From contig NC_030852.1 of NCBI RefSeq assembly GCF_000208745.1, positions 1,875,539 through 1,939,538 of the forward strand: a stretch of DNA of 64,000 bases. Reading direction: 5' to 3'. The notes under the pieces were generated by a model. That model was not told the origin of the DNA. It was given only the letters and a program-made list of their open reading frames with translations, and did no database searches. Made by a program: the position numbers and the translations under genes. Positions 49,130-61,194 of the stretch are shown in pieces. The stretch comes from Theobroma cacao (Eukaryota; Streptophyta; Magnoliopsida; Malvales; Malvaceae). Positions within the stretch are counted from its first letter, which is position 1. The number at the start of each line of letters is the position of its first letter.

Positions 49130-49960
49130 ACAATTAGTTTACATTCACAAAACTCAAAAGTTGATGAGTTGAAGTAATAAGTGAAATGAAATCTGTAAAT
49201 TAGAATATTGCTCAGAGTTACTACACGTCATGTCTGTATGTAACAACTCTAATGCACTTGGTGTATAATAAATCTATTAAATATAACATGGTGTGTAATA
49301 TGTTTTTGTACATGTCTACATGTCACAATATTTTTTTTTTCAAAATATCATGTAATAAATTTTTTCGAACATGGCATGTAATAACAATATTTTTTAAACA
49401 TGACGTGTAACTTGCTCCTTTGTATTTCATTAGAACATAAACTCTTGGACTTAAACAACGTGTAATAATTTTTTTTCAACATGACATGTAACAATATTTT
49501 TTTGAACATTGCATTTAATAACAACATTTTTTAAATATATAGGACATCAACTCTTGGAGATAATCAGCTTCACGATAGAGATAAAGTTTAAAATTTAAAA
49601 AAATTGACATGGAAGAAGATGTATTGAAAAGTTGTTCAACGTCAACATTATTGTTGGGATGAAATAGATTAGGATAAAAAAATATTATCTAAAATCTCAA
49701 ATTTGGATAATTAACTTTTAGAGTTATTTTATTTATTACATTTCCTGAAATTAAAAAAAAAAATGGTATATAACAATTTTTTTTCAATATAACGTGTAAC
49801 AACATTTTTTTCAATACGTGCACTTGAATATGAGAAGGTTTTATTAAAGATAATTTTATCTAAAAATATTTTTTTAAGTAAAAACAGTTAAAATTAAAAA
49901 AAATTATTTTTAAAAATACCTTATCTTTGAAGACTGAAAAAACTGTCCCTAAATTCTATA
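49130..49960. repeat. GTGTAACA-rich TIR element, copy 1
   Basis: From about 49370 onward it matches the element at 61730-62310, including GGATAATTA.CTTTTAG.GTT, ATATGAGAAGGTTTTATTAA and the end word TCTTTGA.G.CT. Many versions of ACGTGTAACA/CATGTAATA are dispersed through 49220-49800. The left end is less clear than in copy 2. Non-coding; probably a non-autonomous DNA transposon. Confidence 0.5.
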
Positions 49961-50183
49961 TAAACGTGACACCAAAAAGAAAGAGTAATGATTGAGCATG
50001 TACATATGTCAATTACGGTATATCTTAATTTACAGAAAGTTATAGTGAATAGAAATTAATTTCCCTTTCCCTGACATTACAATTATTTATTTTCCTTCTT
50101 TTGTTTTTTTATTTCAGTATCTGAATTTAAAGCTAATACACAAAAGATAGAAATCCGAAAGTCCAACAGGCAAGCACTCAGGT

Positions 50184-51245
50184 CTAACGAGCCATACCGG
50201 TGGCAAAAGTCGGAGGCGCCATGGCTCCACCTCGGTTCCACCTGTCAACATTGGCAAGCCACCCTGGTCCAACATAAGCCAAATCGCTTCAACCCATGAT
50301 CAAAGGGAAGGATGGTGCTTAATTTGATTGAATTCGATTGTAGTGAATTTACCTACGGAAGGGTCGAAGCCCTGACTTTGAAGCTCCCTGTACTCTTGGC
50401 AAATGGCGCAGAAGTGGCAACAACAGTGAACGAAGAAATCAGCACAAGGCTCCTCTTTCAACCCGAAGAGGCTTCTCAATTTCTTTCGATACGTGCATGT
50501 GTACAAGCACGAACAGCAAGCGTGAGCTAGCAAATAGTAGACCAGGCCTGCTCCAACACAACCTGCAAAACCAAAAAAATGAAAAATTAGTACAAATAGA
50601 GAACAGAAATTTCAATGGCATGAGCTTCTTCACAGGTAGGAATAACAAATCTATTACAAACGGATGAACGAACGGAAAAATCTTTACTCTAATATCATAT
50701 TTATTTTAAGATAGACGTTTAATTTAAAGTCGATTGATATGGATTAAGCAATTCTTATTTTATCGACAGACCAACGGTTTAATTTGAAAAGCTTAAACTG
50801 ATAATTTCTTTGGTTAAATTAATAATATTATTATATATTATGGATAAGAGATCGAATTGGGGAGTTACTTGTGGTTCCTCTGTCTATGATCTCGGCATTT
50901 TGGCCAAATGTGATGCAAGGACAGCAGCAGGTAGTGATACCTTCAAGCAGAGAAACAAACGAAAAAAGGGTTAAATTTGCTATTTATAGAGTTATTCGAG
51001 AAAATTTTTAAGACAAAAATGAAAAGAGGAAAATCAAAGCAGGATGTAGAAAAGGGGGACTCACAGCTGGAGATATCTTCACAGCAGCTACAGAGGCCGG
51101 TGGACCAGTCACTTGGTTTGCTCACAACCGGAGCCGTAGGAGCAAAATTAGGTATCGGTTGAGGGGGATATGGTGGCAGCTCAGCCACTGCTGGTGGTGC
51201 TTTCGATGGAGTTGACCTTGGGTTTCCGCTATTATTTGGACACAT
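50184..51245 (-). CDS. PLAC8-domain protein, PCR/CNR (plant cadmium resistance / cell number regulator) type, 4 exons
   Basis: Exons 51245-51065, 50940-50869, 50562-50353 and 50263-50184; all introns GT..AG, phases join, 543 nt, 180 aa. The first ATG gives [10 protein letters not shown], then a Pro-rich leader (to about 45) and the PLAC8 domain: [25 protein letters not shown] (61-69, the family CLxxxxCPC motif with Ile for Leu), FGQNAEIID, a hydrophobic Cys-rich segment (about 86-106), [27 protein letters not shown], and the C-terminal tail ending ATGMAR. Family members are small plasma-membrane proteins linked to metal efflux or organ size control; substrate cannot be told from sequence. The gene appears intact. 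A decayed tandem paralogue lies just upstream (52748-56270). Confidence 0.92.
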
Positions 51246-51249
51246 TTTA

Positions 51250-52740
51250 GTGATCAAAGAATCACTAAAAATTAGAATGAAAGGGTAGCAACACTATAAT
51301 GGAACTACTTTGAATTTTTGCTTGAGAAAACTTTGAATATGTCTGCTTAAGTTAAAATTAAAAATGTAATACTCTAATGAGACCCAATTTGATAGTAATA
51401 ATTAACTTATTTATTTATATTAGACTGTCAGCATCATGTAGGGATGGGCAAAGGTGTTCTTGTTTTGTAGTCTAAGGCTTTCCTACCAAATAATATAGAA
51501 CTCCAACTGTGCTCCAGGAATGAAATTTTGAGTCTTAGTTTTTTTGTTTTTCTTTTGCAAAGATGGTTGGAACAAAAGTTTTTTTTTTTTAGTACTTGAC
51601 CATGCAAGTAGTTGGAATTTGCCTGTTACCTACCCAAAATTATATTGTTTTTTTTATCAAAATGTCTATGGAAGTTTAATTTTGACCACTTAATTTTTGA
51701 ATTTAAAGTCCCTATCCAACAAAACTTTCTTTGACAGCAATACCTACTAATAAATTTTTATTTTCAAGTTGCATTTAGAAAATTTTCTTGAAAGATGGGG
51801 TTTTAATAATTTGACTCTTTCTCAAGTAGAATTGAGAATTAACTAACTAATATAGATTATGATAGACTTTTCTCAAGTCATTGCAAAATAGCCGATCTTA
51901 CAATTATTCTATCATAATCAAGAACTGTATAGGAATTTATCAAATTTTGATATAAAATTCATGATAAACCTTTACATAATCCATGACTGCGAATGAATAA
52001 TTAATCTATATCTTTAACTATGATATATATAAAATAAAATACACCCATCGTCTCAACATAAAAATTTTTAAATTATACAAAAGAAAAAAAGAAAAACTAT
52101 GTAATTAGTCTATGTATTCTACATAAAGTATGAGTTTAGTTTTGTACAATAGTTTGTATAAATGGAGTCTTTATGCTTTGTCAATTTACTAATTTCATTT
52201 TTTAATTTTAATATTATTAAATTTAACCGTTAAATATATTAACGTGACATTGTAATTAAATTGACATGACACTTCTTGTTGACTGGACAATTATTGACAT
52301 TTATGATGATACGGTACCTATGGACGTGGCAAAAATGCTTACATGACAAATGCAGGAAAAAGACAAGATGCAATATCACATCGGACAAGCAAGAAAATTC
52401 AGAAAAGTTTATAAATGTGCTAGCTACATGTTTTTTAAACCTGTGACGAAGATAGATCTTGAATTAAAGAGATTTTGATAAAAATAAATGAAATTAATTT
52501 AGATCATAAAAAAATTCAAATGCATATAGATAGTTTTATTATCTTTTAGCATGTGAAACCTCAATATCTAAAAAAATACACTATCAAAATTTACAGCCGT
52601 CCAATATAAAAAATAATAGTTTACAGAACTGAAAAGAATATTAAAAATGAATAAATTATTTTTTAAAATAAAATAATGCCGCCACCATTAGTATTTCGTA
52701 TATAAAATAAATTATTTATTTTTTTATTTCTTATTTAATT
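51250..52740. other. Intergenic between the two PLAC8 genes
   Basis: Promoter side of the intact PLAC8 gene. I searched by eye for a fourth exon of the upstream paralogue and found none. AT-rich, no other feature. Confidence 0.45.
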
Positions 52741-52974
52741 TTACCTATAGAGGGCTCGAGTCCACGGCTCTTAAGCTCGCTATACTCTTGACAAAGAGAA
52801 CATTGGATGCAACACCAGTGAACGACACAGTCCCTGCAGGGTTCTTCCTTGAGTGTAAATAGAGCTCTTAGTTTAGTTCGATATGGGTAACAGTAAAAAA
52901 ATGCACAACCAAAGCTGCCAAGGATGTAGTAAATTCGAGCTGCATCCGCAGGAGCTGCAAGAAGAAAAGAAAAA

Positions 52975-54145
52975 TATAGGCACCATCGCCTCCCCCATCT
53001 TTGCCACCACCACCTACTTATCCGTCACCCCCACCGCCTTCACCAACGCCAACACCTTCATATTGCGTGAGGTCCCCACCTCCTCCGCCACCAAACTCAC
53101 CACCTCAGCCACCGCCAGTTCATTACTACTATAGCTCCCCACCACCATCCCATTATTCAGTGCCACCACCGCCGCCGCCACATTCACCTCCACCACGAAT
53201 TTATCCATACTTATCGCCGCCACCACCACCTCCTCCAGTCCATTCTCCACCACCACCTTCACCTCCACCCCCATCTGTGGAGTACTCTCCACCACCGCCA
53301 TCACCACCACCGGTTGTAACATATTCCTCACCACCACCACCAGTTCATTACCATTCATCTCCCCCACCATCACCGCCACCACCAGTCCCATGTGAAAACC
53401 CACCATCATCACTGCCACCAACACCGCCAATTGTTTATGAAAGCCCGCCACCGCCAGCTCCTGTATATGAGGGGCCATTGCCGCCGGTAATTGGAGTGTC
53501 ATACGCTTCACCTCCGCCACCACCTTTCTATTGATTCTTTTGAGAATTTTCCTCTAACCTTTCCTTCATCACAAAACCCCAAAAAAAATGTCACAAAAAT
53601 TGTATTTGGCTATCATCACGGCTTCTTTTTCCTCTCCTTTGCACTTCATTATGACCAAAGGAACTCTTCTTTCTCCTTGGGAGCAATTCTCATCGCTCAT
53701 GGAAGAGATTGATAAAATGTCTATCACTTGCGAAAACTGTGGGCTTGAACTCTTCAAAGAATGTTGTTGAAGAGGGTGGAAAGAAGAGAGAAAGATAGAC
53801 TGAGAGGTAAGAGGAGAAATTCTCTCCCATATTTATTTCAATTGTTATGGATATTTGGAGTTGTGAAATAAAAATGGCAGAGAAAGAGAGAGTAGTTGTA
53901 TGTATAGGGATGAATTTGAGAACCATAATTATCCAGGCTTACAAAGGCAGCAGCTGGTAACACTTCTTCTTGTTGCTGTTGCTGTTGCTAGTTTGTGGGT
54001 TTTTATTGTTATTATTCTCTTCTTTTTTATTATCATACTTTTGTTTCTTTTTTTCTTGTCATTTTATAGTGTAATCGGATGAACATTTTACTAGTATTGA
54101 TGATTTTCCAGAATTCAGTTATTCCTTCTTTTCAAAAAAAAAAAA
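52975..54145 (+). pseudogene. 5'-truncated LRX-type extensin fragment inside a PLAC8 intron
   Basis: Plus-strand open frame through 53534 (in-frame Pro-rich codons already from about 52982; first Met at 53001). It encodes SPPPP/YSPPPP-type extensin repeats with VHSPPPP, VEYSPPPPSPPP and VYEGPLPPVIGVSYASPPPP, ending PPPFY and stop. That ending is characteristic of leucine-rich-repeat extensins (LRX). The LRR half and signal peptide are absent. About 600 bp of 3' UTR-like DNA follows, ending in a run of 12 A (54134-54145). It sits in the opposite strand within intron 2 of the decayed PLAC8 paralogue; without it that intron would be about 80 bp. This looks like a retroposed 3' cDNA piece, though no target duplication was clear. 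Confidence 0.65.
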
Positions 54146-54617
54146 TCATATCATCATATAAACATAAAAACAAATGTACGGAGAGGAGATAGTTGAGATT
54201 GCTTACATGTTTTCCCTCTGTCAATGATCTCGACGTTTCGGCCAAAGGTGATAAAAGCACAGCAAAAGGTCATGAAGCCTTCATGGAAAACAACATTTTA
54301 TACATGTTTAAATCATATATATGGAATTTATAATCGGTAAATGAAAGCAAATTGGAAACATTTTAGAAGTATGGAATTCATGGATCATATTATTTGATGG
54401 GGTAAGATTACTATATGTATTTATGTAACTAATAAGTATATGTTAACTTTATAATATAATTGTTTGTGGAGTATACAACCCTACTACTATTGAATTTTGT
54501 GAATCTTTTCAATCTATTGGTTATAAAAGAATTGAAACAATATTTATTGTTATTTGTATACATTATTGATGGTATGAACAATTTTTTTACAAATGAGTAT
54601 AGCTAGCTTTTGATCAT

Positions 54618-55675
54618 TGAGACGGAGGGGAGGAGGCCAGTGGGGCCCAGCCCCCTCAACAATTTCAAAATTTTTATAATTTACTTTAGTTTTTAAAATT
54701 TAATAATTTCGTCCCCACAAAGATTTAAAAATTTTTCTAACATATTTTGATTGTTTTAGAATTTTATAATTTTGTCCCTATAATAATTTTTTATTTAGTG
54801 AGATGTCCCACAACAATTAGTTAACAACTAATTTTAATAGGACTAAAATAAAACCTATTGCACTAAAATTATTCTCAAATTTTACTTCTCAAAAACCTCA
54901 CAACCATCCCCTATTGTTTTTTTTCTTTTTACCAAATACTATAGAAACGAAAAAAATTTTTTTACACTTTTTTGCTTGCCAGTATTATTTGTAGAGAAAA
55001 TCTTTAGTTAATAACTCAATTTTTATGTCATGATTATTGGTAAGTTTGATTTATTTGCTTATTTTATTTTTAATATTTTCAATTTAAATTTTTTTTATTT
55101 AATAATTTCTACTTAGTGATTTTTATTTAAGATTTACCGTCTTAGTCATTTTTTGTTGAAAGCAACAAAACAAGAATTTGATTAAGTACTTAGTGTTAGT
55201 TATTACTTATTTATTTGGGGATTGTTTGATTGCTTTCTTATAAATTATTTGTATTTTTTATTTGCTTATATTCTTGTGAACAATTAAGTTTTTTATTCGA
55301 TATTGCTTTCTCATTAAATTGTTTATTGATATTGTGTTTTAATTTTTGTGATTAATTTTAGGAAATTGCTTCCTATTGAATTATTTATTGATAGCCTTTA
55401 ATATTTTTTAACGAACTGCTTTCCATTGAGATTTTTGTTATTATATTTGTTAATTTATGTTTGTTGTTAAGTTTATCTAAAAATTGAGATTATTATCATT
55501 ATTAAATTATTTATGATTGTTTTAGTTAATTTTTTAAGAAAATTATTAAGATTGATTTTTTGAATGAGTTTTAGGATTTGTTTGTATATTTTTATATAAA
55601 TTTTTTTCATATAAATTGTTTTATATTGTCTTTAACTCTTCGCTCCCCAAACACGAAATTCTGACTCCACCACTA
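54618..55675. mobile_element. Candidate hAT-type non-autonomous element in intron 1 of the PLAC8 paralogue
   Basis: The inverse of the right end reads TAGTGGTGGAGTCAGAATTT, like the CAGTGGCGGAGCCAG ends of hAT/Tip100-type elements. The left end (TGAGACGGAGGGGAGG) is a weaker match. ATCAT flanks both sides (54613-54617 and 55676-55680), with more bases nearly matching. About 1.06 kb, AT-rich, no coding. Confidence 0.45.
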
Positions 55676-56279
55676 ATCATCATCCATTGAGTGAAAGACT
55701 TCCCAATAATTTGTTCTTTTTGCTTAATTACCTTTTCTTTATAAGAAAAGATTAACTTTTCTTTATATTAGTTAAACAAAGGAAAAATAGGTGTTCCAAA
55801 CTCAAATGGAGGGCACTAAATTCATAGTAAAAATAATTGAGATATATGTATATCTGTATGTATATATAAGTGTATATGTGTATGTGCGTGCGCGTGTAGG
55901 TTAATATAAAATATTATTTTATTGGTTTTAAATGAAATAATTTTTCCACACTTGCTCTCATTGAAATATAATCTTTAAGTAAATTTATTACACTTCAATG
56001 GTAAACGTTACGAAGTAAGAGACAAAATAGACATTCAATTTAACATGCAGGCAAACAAAGTAACAAAATGCAGGAAGATAAAATATGCATGAAAAAACAA
56101 GGGGGGCAAGCTCATGGTCGCTTTCTCTTACAGTTACTTGGATCTTCACAACAATCGAAAAGACCAGAGGACCACTGCCCTGAATTTTGGGTTGGAACCG
56201 GCTGAACATTGGCTGCAGCTGGTGGCACTGCTGGTGCTCATTTCATTCCTTGGGTGTTGTTTGATTTCATCTTAGCTCA

Positions 56280-58360
56280 CCAAAAAGACTAGAAGCAGAA
56301 AGGGTATGAGAAAAGACGACAGGATACTATGATGTTCTCTTGCTATCTTGTGAAATTCTTGTCCTTGCATTCTTCTACTTAAATATTAATCATAGGTTGT
56401 CTTTGACTTGTCTGAGGTTTATGAAAGATTATAATTTTTTTTTCTTTTCAAAAGGTAGTTAATTAGTTAGTGAATGATTAGTTGGTATGGTGGTCCGTTC
56501 ACTAAGCTAGCACTATCTTTTAAAGAATGATGGAATAACAAAAATTTCAAATGACTATTTCAAAGTGCAAACCTGATCCAACGCAATTCCAGATGTATTT
56601 TCCCTCGTTAAATTTTAGTTTCTTAATTCAGTCAATGTTTATTGATTGATTAGTGTAGTTTTTTATTAGGTAATAGATTTTTTTTTCTTTGATTTAGCTA
56701 ATAACTAATTGTGATACACCATAAAAAATTTTTGGTTATTTTGACGGAAAAAATTTCGTTAAAAAATTTTAATGAATTTTCATCAGATTATCGATGGAAA
56801 TTAATTTTGCTATTTTTAGATGAAATCTCGATGAAATTTATCAGTAAAAACAATTTAATTAAAAATGATTAAAAAAATTTTAAATGAAAAAAAAATCCCC
56901 CAATTAAATAATTTGGTGAAATTTAGTGCATCTAGATAAATAATCTTGAAGTTATATTAGCAAGCAAAATCGTAAATATTGAAGAACTAAGTCGAATAAC
57001 GGGTCATTTCATATAATTAATTAGTGTAATATATAAAATCATGAAAAACTGTTGTTCCGTTCTATTTTTTTTATCCATTTTTCTTGTTGAGAAATTTCAA
57101 ATTATATGAACATGTATTGCTCTTACTTTTTGATGTTCCAAATTAATTTTTTATTTTTACTTTTTGTGATTAAAAAATAATATTGTACATCAATATTGTC
57201 ATAAAGATGTAATTTTTTTTTTGAAAGTCAAAAGTGGATAAACAAAGGGAACCAAGGGAGTTTAAAATAAGATAAAACTATAAGGGAATATTTGGTGTAT
57301 GTATTTCTTTTCAAAAGAATATGTTTCGTGTATACATAATTAAAAGTAGGATATTTTATAGTATATTATATACCATGTATGTTTGGTCAAAATTCCGGCT
57401 CTTTATATTATTTTAAAGAAAAACGAGACCTTTAAAACATAAAATATAGAAAAAAAACTTTTCTAAGATTTAAATCTTGTCATTTTGAACAAGAATATCC
57501 AATTTTCTTCTCCAAGAAAATATTTGTAAAACATAATATATAGGATAATTCTTATATATCTTATTACTTATATATATTATCAATTATTCTATTACTATTA
57601 ATGGATTTTATGAATTAAATTCGTCACATATGATGTACTAAGTCTCCTGCTTAAAAGAATGAAGTTAGAGACTTGATTGGTATTTCTGTAAATTTCTTTT
57701 TAGATCAATATATGAAATTTGTTTTCTTTTTAAAATCGTTGTCACCTACATTCATTTTTCTTTCGAGGTAAATAGAAATTTATAATAATAAAAAATTGAT
57801 ATAATAAGTCAAGAGTTAAGGGTTTAGGATTTCTTTATTTCAAATATCTTAAAATATAATTCGGAAAAAGTCAATTAAATTAAAATATTTTTAATTATAA
57901 TCAGAATGATGACTTGAGTAGCATATTGATTAATCAGAAAATATAATTAATTATGGCACTTTTTTCCAATTATATATAAATTAATTACCTCACTGACGAT
58001 AATTTATTTGTTGATTAATTCCCACATTCTTTACTTTGTGAATTGGTAAATTCACTGTGTAACTATAGATTTCAGTCTTGAATTTGTCTAATAATTCTTT
58101 GAGGGCTATCATTAAGGATGAAATTGATAAAACGGGTTACTGAAATATGGTCGCCAGGTGGCTTTAGAAAGGAAAAATTCATGGTTTGGGGGGATATGGA
58201 AGGCTGGGTGTGAGGTAATCTTTAAATAATCTTGATCAGATTCCATTGCTACAACTCTTAAGGCTGAAGCATCCCCCTGGGAAAACATAAAGGTAGCAGA
58301 ATGTGAAGCAAAGGGACAGAATTAGAAAGAGAATTGCAGGAATTCAGCACAAGATCAATG

Positions 58361-58390
<30 letters not shown>
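56280..58390. other. Intergenic; possible CACTA-type end at about 56717
   Basis: No gene recognised. CACCATAAAAAATTTTTGG with following GACGGAAAAAATTTCGTTAA and GATGAAATCTCGATGAAAT (56717-56860) resembles the degenerate end of a CACTACAAGAAA-type transposon. No opposite end identified. (TA)n lies at about 58365-58391. Confidence 0.3.
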
Positions 58391-58391
<1 letters not shown>

Positions 58392-58396
58392 CATCC

Positions 58397-58620
58397 ACCT
58401 GAGAAGGACTGGGTTAAATTTAATAGTGATGATGCATTCAACCAGAATGACTTGAAGGCTGGCATGGTTATAATTATAAGAGATAGTGAATTCTGCTCTG
58501 TTTTTGGAAGCCATGGGTAAAGAAGTTTCAGAAGGTTGTTCCTGAAACTGATTTTGAGATTCTCTTTAGAAAGCCAGCAAGACACAGCAAAATCTGACAG
58601 CAGACAGGGTTGCCACTAAG
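58397..58620 (+). pseudogene. Degenerate RNase H-like (RVT_3) fragment
   Basis: Plus strand reads PEKDWVKFNSDDAFNQND, then LKAGMVIIIRDSEF, matching the start of plant RNase H-like domains (WVKxNxDGAF..., GxVIRDxxG), followed by frameshifts and stops. Same class of relic as at 4195-4545, covering the opposite end of the domain. Confidence 0.5.
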
Positions 58621-59118
58621 TCAAAGAGGAGATTGTGTCCTGAGAAATTGATCCAAGCACCCCCATTTTTCTTGGTGTTCATTCTGAGTAAGGATGGTCT
58701 CTCAGCTTTACTCTCTGTTCTTGGTTAAGTCCTTGCTGCTTAGGTTCATCTAGAGCTTGATGTATTTCTCAGTAAGATGAGTGTATTCAACACCACCGCC
58801 GCCCACGCAACCCACTCACNCACCACCCCCCCAAAAAAATAAATAAATAAACAAGTGGCCTTAAAGCACCAAAACTAATGAGTATTGACTTAGTTTTATT
58901 CCGGGTTTAATCATTTCAGACTTAAACTCTTGCCGTTACATAACAGAAGTCCAGATTAGAATTTCCATACTATCGACTATCAGCTCCAAAGGTCGTTTCC
59001 GTGAAGCTTTATTAAACCAAAAAAAAAAAAGTATACTGTCCTGAAGCCATGATCCAGCAGTATTAAAAAAGGAGTCAGGCCACCTGCAGATATAATTGAA
59101 AATACTTATAGCTTTGGT
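58621..59118. other. Intergenic, 3' side of the DUF761-type gene
   Basis: No coding seen. A CCACC/CCCACGCAACC tract near 58790-58830 contains a single N at 58820. Confidence 0.4.
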
Positions 59119-59568
59119 TCAGTCGTGTCTCTGAGCTAAACTATCGATGTCTATTAACATTTCTGCCATCTGGTCTTTTTTAACCTTAGCAATAAATTCT
59201 TCTATTCTTTTCGTTAGTTCATCATTGTTGTCACCATGATCATCTTCACTTTCTAATTTGGTCTCCTCGGTAACTGTCTCGGAGGCACATAACACTCCAG
59301 GATTGGCATTCATGTCTTGTTCACTGCTATCGAGTAAAGGCAGACCTTGCACATCTTGCTCATCATTTGCAGGGGGAGCGAGATGACTTTCACAACCCTG
59401 ATCCGAGTTGGAGTGATTCTTTGGGCCCATTAGGATCACAACAACGATCAGATTGAAGAAACAGAATACAAAGAGATGACTGGAACTGGCTTGGGAGATT
59501 AAATTCAATGTAGAATAAAGCATGTTTGACAAGACCAAAGGGACGAGAAATCGAGTGAATAAGAACAA
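59119..59568 (-). CDS. Small membrane protein with a C-terminal DUF761-like motif
   Basis: Single-exon open frame of 149 aa. Two hydrophobic stretches near the N-terminus (about 1-25 and 31-47) are followed by an acidic, Ser/Asn-rich middle (SESDD-like, about 60-115). The end contains DELTKRIEEFIAKVKKDQ (about 116-133), the DUF761-type motif seen at the C-terminus of many small plant proteins of the DUF4408/DUF761 group. Function is unknown; members are often stress- or pathogen-responsive. A TATA-like CTATAAAAG lies about 100 bp upstream (59666-59674), consistent with this start. No paralogue in the window. Confidence 0.7.
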   Translation of the reverse strand: MFLFTRFLVPLVLSNMLYSTLNLISQASSSHLFVFCFFNLIVVVILMGPKNHSNSDQGCESHLAPPANDEQDVQGLPLLDSSEQDMNANPGVLCASETVTEETKLESEDDHGDNNDELTKRIEEFIAKVKKDQMAEMLIDIDSLAQRHD

Positions 59569-59665
59569 AACTGGAGAAGCAGAAGAGTCAGCTGTTCGAG
59601 GGTTGATTGGTCATGTCCCGGAGCTCAGGTGCTGGCTAGCTGAAGAAAAGAGTGAGTGTCAGAAG

Positions 59666-59674
59666 CTTTTATAG
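59666..59674 (-). promoter_or_regulatory. Candidate TATA box of the DUF761-type gene
   Basis: Reads CTATAAAAG on the minus strand, about 100 bp before the ATG at 59568, which would give a leader of about 65-70 nt. Confidence 0.5.
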
Positions 59675-59679
59675 AAAAA

Positions 59680-60485
59680 TGGCAAGTGAAATAATTCTGT
59701 TTGATGATTGATGGGTTGTCTTAATCACCTAATAAAAATTATTAATTTATTAACTTGTGTCTGAAAACTGAATCATTTCAGAAGTTGAAAATTCAAAGTA
59801 ACCTAGAAAGTGACTAGTAGCAATGAAACTTCCTCTGCTCTCTGCTACTCTGTGCCATAAATTACCTATGTAATTTCTGGGTAGGTTCAAACGCCCAAAG
59901 CCTGCGAAAATCTTGTTGAAACTTTATTTATGTCTTTTAAATAACGAGGAAATTAAGAGGAGAAGTGGAATAAAGACGCAGTCATCGAAATCAAACCTCT
60001 TCATGAGATTAACAAAGCTTGTTTCTTTCTAAATTGATTTTTTCAGAATTTGTCTCACTGTTTAATGGAGCGTGTTAAGTTCAAATTTCCAAACTTGGGT
60101 TTCTTGGAGCCTAATCGGTGGATTAGGATAAGCAAATAGCTTTCGAGTTCAACTCTGTGGGAAGCAAAGGATGAATTTAACACGAAGCAATTCTTCTGCT
60201 TGATTCCAAAGTTGCTCCTCTGATCTGAAAAGTGTCATTGCTTGCTACTGATCATTGATTTCCCAGTAGGAGCGATACACGCTTGTGGGGTGTGTGTGTG
60301 TGTGTATATACACACACATATATATTCAATCAGAAAATTTATGATTTCGAACTAAAATCATAAGTGGTTTCAGACCATTTCTCTCTCTGAATCCAAACTT
60401 AGAGTTCCTGAAATCCATGTTTTTTTCTTCTTGTTCTTCCCCTTCCCACCAACTTGCTCTGCTCTGCCTTCCCTCCTGAGCGCCC
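59680..60485. other. Intergenic upstream of the DUF761-type gene, with GT/TA microsatellite
   Basis: Promoter region, no gene. At 60288-60326 a (GT)n-TATA-(CA)n-(TA)n run forms a near-palindromic simple repeat. Confidence 0.4.
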
Positions 60486-60489
60486 CCGT

Positions 60490-60573
60490 CCTTTTATTCA
60501 TTTCACCTCCCGAATGCTAATAGATCCGCATAGAATTATGACTAAAAGTTAAAAGGGTGAAGGTATTTTACCC
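60490..60573 (-). repeat. Orphan TIR of the same family as the large MULE
   Basis: The inverse begins GGGTAAAATACCTTCACCC and continues CTTTTAACTTTTAGTCATAATTC, aligning with both TIRs of the 17307-48428 element. No partner end was found between 48440 and 60490, so the element is truncated or a solo end. Confidence 0.65.
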
Positions 60574-61194
60574 ATTTAATATTTATAACTGGTTTAGTTG
60601 GGTTTTTATTAGGCTGGTGTCTAGCAATTTAACTTTTGAGCCTTAATTCCTCAAGAATAGTTGACTTACATAATAATCTCTTATAATTTCCATGAGAGTG
60701 TATTAAAAATAAATATAATATTAATATTTTGTTTTTTCTTATTTATTTTTATAAAACATTAATAGTAAAAAAAATAACATAAATAACAATGAAACAAGGT
60801 TTAAATAAGTTCCTCAACTATCTCATTTTTTTTTAAAAAAAAATTCTTATACTTTTATTATATCTAAATAAATTCCTATTCTGTAAATTTTAACTAAATA
60901 AGTTCTTATATTGACAAAAAAAAAAAAATCTCGTGACACATATAACCTTAATGCTCCTTAAGCTCATGGTTAATTATTATTCTTTGCAATCATGACTAAA
61001 TGACACAAATTTTTTAACATGTTGAAATTGATTGATTGGAATAATTTCGTATTGGTTGAAAGTTTTTCTTAGTTAGCCAATTTTACCGTGTTAAAAAAGT
61101 TATATCAGTTGGCTATGAGCCTAATGGTTGTTAAATCCAAATGATTTCTATTGTCAACATATATAAGAGTCTATTTAAATATAAAAAAATTTAT

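Larger units (their letters stand above)
52748..56270 (-). pseudogene. Decayed tandem paralogue of the PLAC8 gene
   Basis: Three exons match the intact neighbour in phase and size: exon 1 56270-56132, exon 2 54278-54207 (72 nt, the same as in the neighbour) and exon 3 52954-52748. In exon 1 the in-frame ATG is followed by TGA at codon 11 (MKSNNTQGMK, stop), before the domain start QWSSGLFDCCEDPSNC. In exon 2 the CPC of the family motif is replaced (CFMTFCCAF). Exon 3 is well kept ([34 protein letters not shown]), but no fourth exon was found; reading on gives a stop a few codons past the donor. Intron 1 holds an hAT-like element and intron 2 an LRX fragment. Probably a pseudogene; a transcript starting elsewhere in exon 1 cannot be excluded. 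Confidence 0.75.

Noticed and set aside
53014..53523. 169-aa minus-strand open frame opposite the extensin fragment
   Set aside because: Val/Met/Ala-rich shadow of the CCA/CCG-rich plus-strand coding sequence.
58391..58585. 64-aa minus-strand open frame
   Set aside because: Shadow of the plus-strand RNase H relic; no support of its own.
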